This document shows, piece by piece, positions 60,485 through 64,000 of a stretch of 64,000 bases of DNA (its first letter is position 1; each line of letters starts with the position of its first letter). The DNA is from Linepithema humile. Its lineage: Eukaryota; Arthropoda; Insecta; Hymenoptera; Formicidae. A model generated the notes under the pieces. It made no database searches. It was not told the DNA's origin and saw only the letters and a program-made list of their open reading frames with translations. The DNA lies in assembly GCF_040581485.1 (NCBI RefSeq), contig NC_090133.1:1984001-2048000 (forward strand). Direction: 5' to 3'. Position numbers and translations under genes: made by a program.

Positions 60485-63400
60485 GGTGATAAATAAATAT
60501 TACTAATTTGTACGCTTTATAGAAGACATAAATGTTGCGTTTCTCTACCTGCAACAAAAGCACACGAACAAATATTTAGAACAAAAAGAACAAATTATGC
60601 GCATGATTTTCAGTTTCCTATCACTTGATATCACCTATTATAGCAATTGTCGTTGGAAAAAAAGACATTAATGTGTTAATAAATAAAATATATAAAATTA
60701 ATAAAAATAATACATATAACATACATAATATATATAATTTCAGAATTATATCCATCGTGAAATATTAAACTATGTGTGCAAATATTTACAGAAATAGGTA
60801 AGAACTTGCCTGAGTGTAAGAAATTACTGCAACGTTGTTAACTCTCTGATGACTAAACATTATCATACAATTAAAGAATAAACTGCTCAATCATTGACTG
60901 GTTTATTGTCGAAACTTACTTGTACTCAGACAGTAATTTATGTATGGCAATACATAAATTTATTTACAATTATATAATTACACATATAATAAAATGCAAT
61001 TATACAGAATAACATGATAAAATAAAACAACTTATAATGTATAGTGTTGTGCGACTTGTTTCTTATTATCTACAGACGCATTTCCCTTTATTTTAATATA
61101 TATTCCTGATAAGTCTTGAATAGATGATTGCACAACTTTTGTTGATGATTTTTACAGACAACGCAATACTCATTTCTATATTTACTCTCTCGATTTACAG
61201 AACACATATTTAACGGATGCTGTGATACAAATTTCTTAATTCTATTACCTCAGTTCACAATATGTGCGTTTCAGCGGATAGAATAAATACAACGTGGCAC
61301 TTTTGACTTTTGAATTATCCTTTCATGCTATTTCTGAGCACGACGTGTCTTTGAATAGAGACTTTCATTCGAGAATGTTGATTATTGCTCACCTAATTCA
61401 GCATTCTCGGTGACGCGTGGGACCGTGAGTGTGTATGTTGGAGTCACGCGTGCCAAGGTGTCGAGTGCGTAAGGGGAGGTCAAAGTGCGAAATTCCAAAG
61501 TTCGCTAATGGTGCGTCGATGGTGTGCTCGGTGCGTATCTCGGCGCCGTCGTTGCCTCATCAGGAGAGTCAGGATGCTTCCATGCCGTGCGCGCGAGCAC
61601 GAATGAGTGGCCGTCGTTCGTGGTTAGAATGTCACGACTGAGATATCGGCAGGTTCTCAGAAAAGTGTACGATGACACGACGGCAAGATAACGTGACACG
61701 GTCAACAAATGCCTCACACTGTCATATCTCGAGCCAATGAGACTGTTATGAATGTCTAGACATGCGGCGTTACGCATCCGAACGAATGCTAGGTGCTGAT
61801 CAGTGCTGATGTGTGCGTATTTTTTCGACGTATCCGTTTACATAATCACAGATACAATAATTATATAGAAGGGATATTCTGCAACCTATTTTACGATTTT
61901 GGCGCGTTCCAAAATTCATCAAAACAAAAAGTACTATCTTTTTTGCAGATAATTTCACACATGTGAAATGCGCGGCAAAGTACGCCGGATTCGATTCGAT
62001 TTTTTAACGTTCTCATAGATTTATTTTTTATCCACGCTTTCTGCGTTCAAAATGAAGCAGTTGTGTATTCGAGATTTAAATTTAAAGAGAGGAAAGAAAA
62101 AAACTGTAAAGATTTGATTAAAAAAGTAAAGAAAAGAATGAAAGCGATCAAGTCAACGATTTAATAACGTACGCATATTGTATGTTAAAAATGTAAACAA
62201 TGGTTTGCAAATTTTGTTTCAATATTAGAGCTTAGAAAGCAACCCAAGTCTTTTTTATCGTCTGAAAAAACGGCTACGTAGTTCCACATTGGCACGATTG
62301 CGCTGCGAATCAGCACAACATTGTCTTCCGTTTACAGAGGTTGGTAGCGCTGTGCAAGTGATTCAACTCGGAGAATTTTTAAAAATCTTTAGATCTTAAT
62401 GGCAGCGAAGAGTTCGGTTCTCTGCAGTTCTTCAGTAGTCGCGCCGTAAAACAGTCTGTCGTGGTCTCGTTACGCGTTCTTGTGAGAAAGACGACGAGAA
62501 TACACCGGAGTGAGTAAAGCGACTGATTATGCCGATCCGTTTGTTTCAATTGCTTTTATACCGAAACAACAATCGAGTAACATTGACATTAATCGAATAC
62601 TTTTGTCTATCTTCTACATGGCTCTTACGCTGACAAAGGAGAAAAAGAGCGAATTTTTATCCGCGCATTACATCGCGTCTTATTTTGTGCGTCTCTGGCA
62701 TCTTGTTGTTTTTTTTGTGCAGATTAGAAAAGTAATTTTCATCGCAATAAAATTGAAGTTATATCGCGTACATAGTTGTTCGCAAAAAAATTATGCCATT
62801 TCTTCGGTAAAAAATTTTGAAATTCACCGTCTTGCGATTTCGATGTGAATTTGTACAGGAATTTTAGCATGTTCTAAAATAAAATATTAAAAAATTTGTT
62901 AAAGCTGCTTTGTGTATAATTCCTCCATATATCTTTACATATTGCGGTCTTTTGCAACTATTTAGAAATCTCGATCACTGTCTTCGATTAATTCATAAAA
63001 ATATTGCCGTAAATAGGAAGCGATTAAAGATTGCATCGTTCGATTTTTTTTCTTTCCTCTTTTGATAATACTTGCGTGGTTTTTCCGACTGCTGACGCAG
63101 CTCAGTAAACGATTTTTAGTTGTAAAATATATTCCTAAAACAAATTACAAGTATTAAATAAAAAATTAATAAATTAATAAAATTTTTATATATTGGCAGC
63201 ATTAGAAACTATGAATATTTTCGAAATATTTTGAATAATCGGCGAATTTTGTGATTTTAAATTCTTAAAGTTTGTGAAATACAAATTATTCGAAATTCTT
63301 AGTAAATTTTGAATTTTGCTCTTTCAAGAATTATATTCTAAAAGATTGTAAGGAACTCAAAATATACCAATTGTTTAAAAAATTTTAAAATTGTTTATTA

Positions 63401-64000
63401 TTTGCATTATAAAATTATATCAGAAATCATATAAATCTTTCAAGAAAGGCTGCAATATAAAAGAGCTTTATTGTTGATTTTTAAATAATTTAAAAAATAA
63501 TTACGAAATAAATAATGAATGTAATGATGAAGCCTTCACTGACAAAGAGCTATTTATGCTTTCAGCTTCTTATTTTCGTGCAGCTATCAAATTCTCACAC
63601 TTTTCCGTATTTGTTGATACAAAATAAGATTGTATAGTGATAATAGAAAGATTAAGTTCAGTCCCCCGAACGTGGCAAGAGAATCTATAAAAATGACTTG
63701 TTTCACATTTGCCGATACACTTATATAAAGAACAAAACAAATCTGGTGCACTTGAAACACATGGCTCGACGGCTATAATAGACCACATGGCTCCATGAAG
63801 AAATGCTCATCTGTGTGTCTATAAATAGCTACACTCATTTCATCCCTTCATCACTTCTACACATCACAACCTTTAAGCAATTCTATCTTGTACGAAATTC
63901 ATATTCTATAAACAAATTTCACTTTCATTTGACTTTTGTATTAATATCTAAATTCAGAAATTAATATATATTAAATAATCAACTTAAAATTAATGTACTT
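60485..64000. other. Right-hand interval with no recognised coding gene
   Basis: AT-rich at 60.5-61.3 kb and 62.9-64 kb. It is more GC-rich around 61.4-61.8 and 62.3-62.5 kb. Short frames lack recognisable motifs. It probably holds the acyltransferase promoter and the upstream region of a gene lying beyond the window. Confidence 0.45.
62400..62509 (+). promoter_or_regulatory. Possible non-coding first exon of a gene to the right
   Basis: A locally GC-rich stretch has an initiator-like TCAGT (near 62430). It ends at a good splice donor, CCGGA|GTGAGTAAAG (GT at 62510). No ATG-led frame of interest precedes it, so this would be 5' UTR. It is speculative without the downstream sequence. Confidence 0.25.

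Noticed and set aside
61429..61777. GC-rich ORFs on both strands near 61.5 kb
   Set aside because: Short, overlapping on opposite strands, without recognisable motifs; more likely upstream regulatory or UTR sequence.
1..64000. tRNA and rRNA genes
   Set aside because: Scanning both strands by eye for the B-box GGTTCGAATCC and cloverleaf arms gave no convincing match; no rRNA-like sequence was seen.

Overview
The window looks like nuclear DNA from an insect, most likely a hymenopteran and perhaps an ant. The genes are intron-rich with canonical GT-AG boundaries, they sit in AT-rich spacer, and the set is metazoan or insect specific (Frizzled, odorant-binding protein, cuticular protein, Regnase, PIF/Harbinger remnants). 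The order-level call is inference. All exon structures below were worked out by hand from splice signals, reading phase and family knowledge. Every complete model listed sums to a multiple of three.

Layout. 1-2.8 kb: a USP20/33-type deubiquitinase (minus, running off the left edge). 4.0-5.4 kb: eIF2-alpha (plus). 5.9-6.7 kb: ribosomal protein S20 (minus). 7.7-13.4 kb: a Frizzled receptor, Fz4-like (plus). 14.7-17.6 kb: a 22-bp minisatellite whose plus strand is open for long stretches in all three frames. 17.6-23.1 kb: gene-poor. 23.1-23.8 kb: an unidentified intronless gene (minus) with a TGA-CTAG stop followed by 87 more open codons, a candidate for programmed stop-codon readthrough. 24.9-29.9 kb: a USP16/45-type deubiquitinase (plus). 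29.9-34.3 kb: gene-poor, with an old ~370-bp tandem duplication. 34.3-41.7 kb: Regnase/ZC3H12 RNase (minus). 43.2-46.1 kb: FAAH2-like amidase (minus). 46.5-50.3 kb: a mobile-element island with two identical 156-bp foldback MITEs flanked by TWA duplications, a PIF/Harbinger transposase fragment and two MADF/BESS genes, one decayed. 50.8-51.6 kb: ribosomal protein L36 (minus). 52.2-53.8 kb: IST1 (plus). 54.2-55.8 kb: an Obp59a-like odorant-binding protein (minus). 56.1-57.5 kb: a cuticular protein (plus). 58.1-60.5 kb: an AGPAT3/4-type acyltransferase (minus). 60.5-64 kb: no coding gene seen.

Most genes are unrelated housekeeping or signalling loci; there is no operon logic as in bacteria. Several lie in close head-to-head or tail-to-tail pairs (eIF2-alpha/RpS20 tail to tail, RpL36/IST1 head to head, OBP/cuticular protein head to head) and may share promoter or terminator space. 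The least ordinary items are the readthrough candidate, the three-frame-open minisatellite, a 57-nt in-frame AT-rich segment inside a Frizzled exon, and the Harbinger/MITE island.
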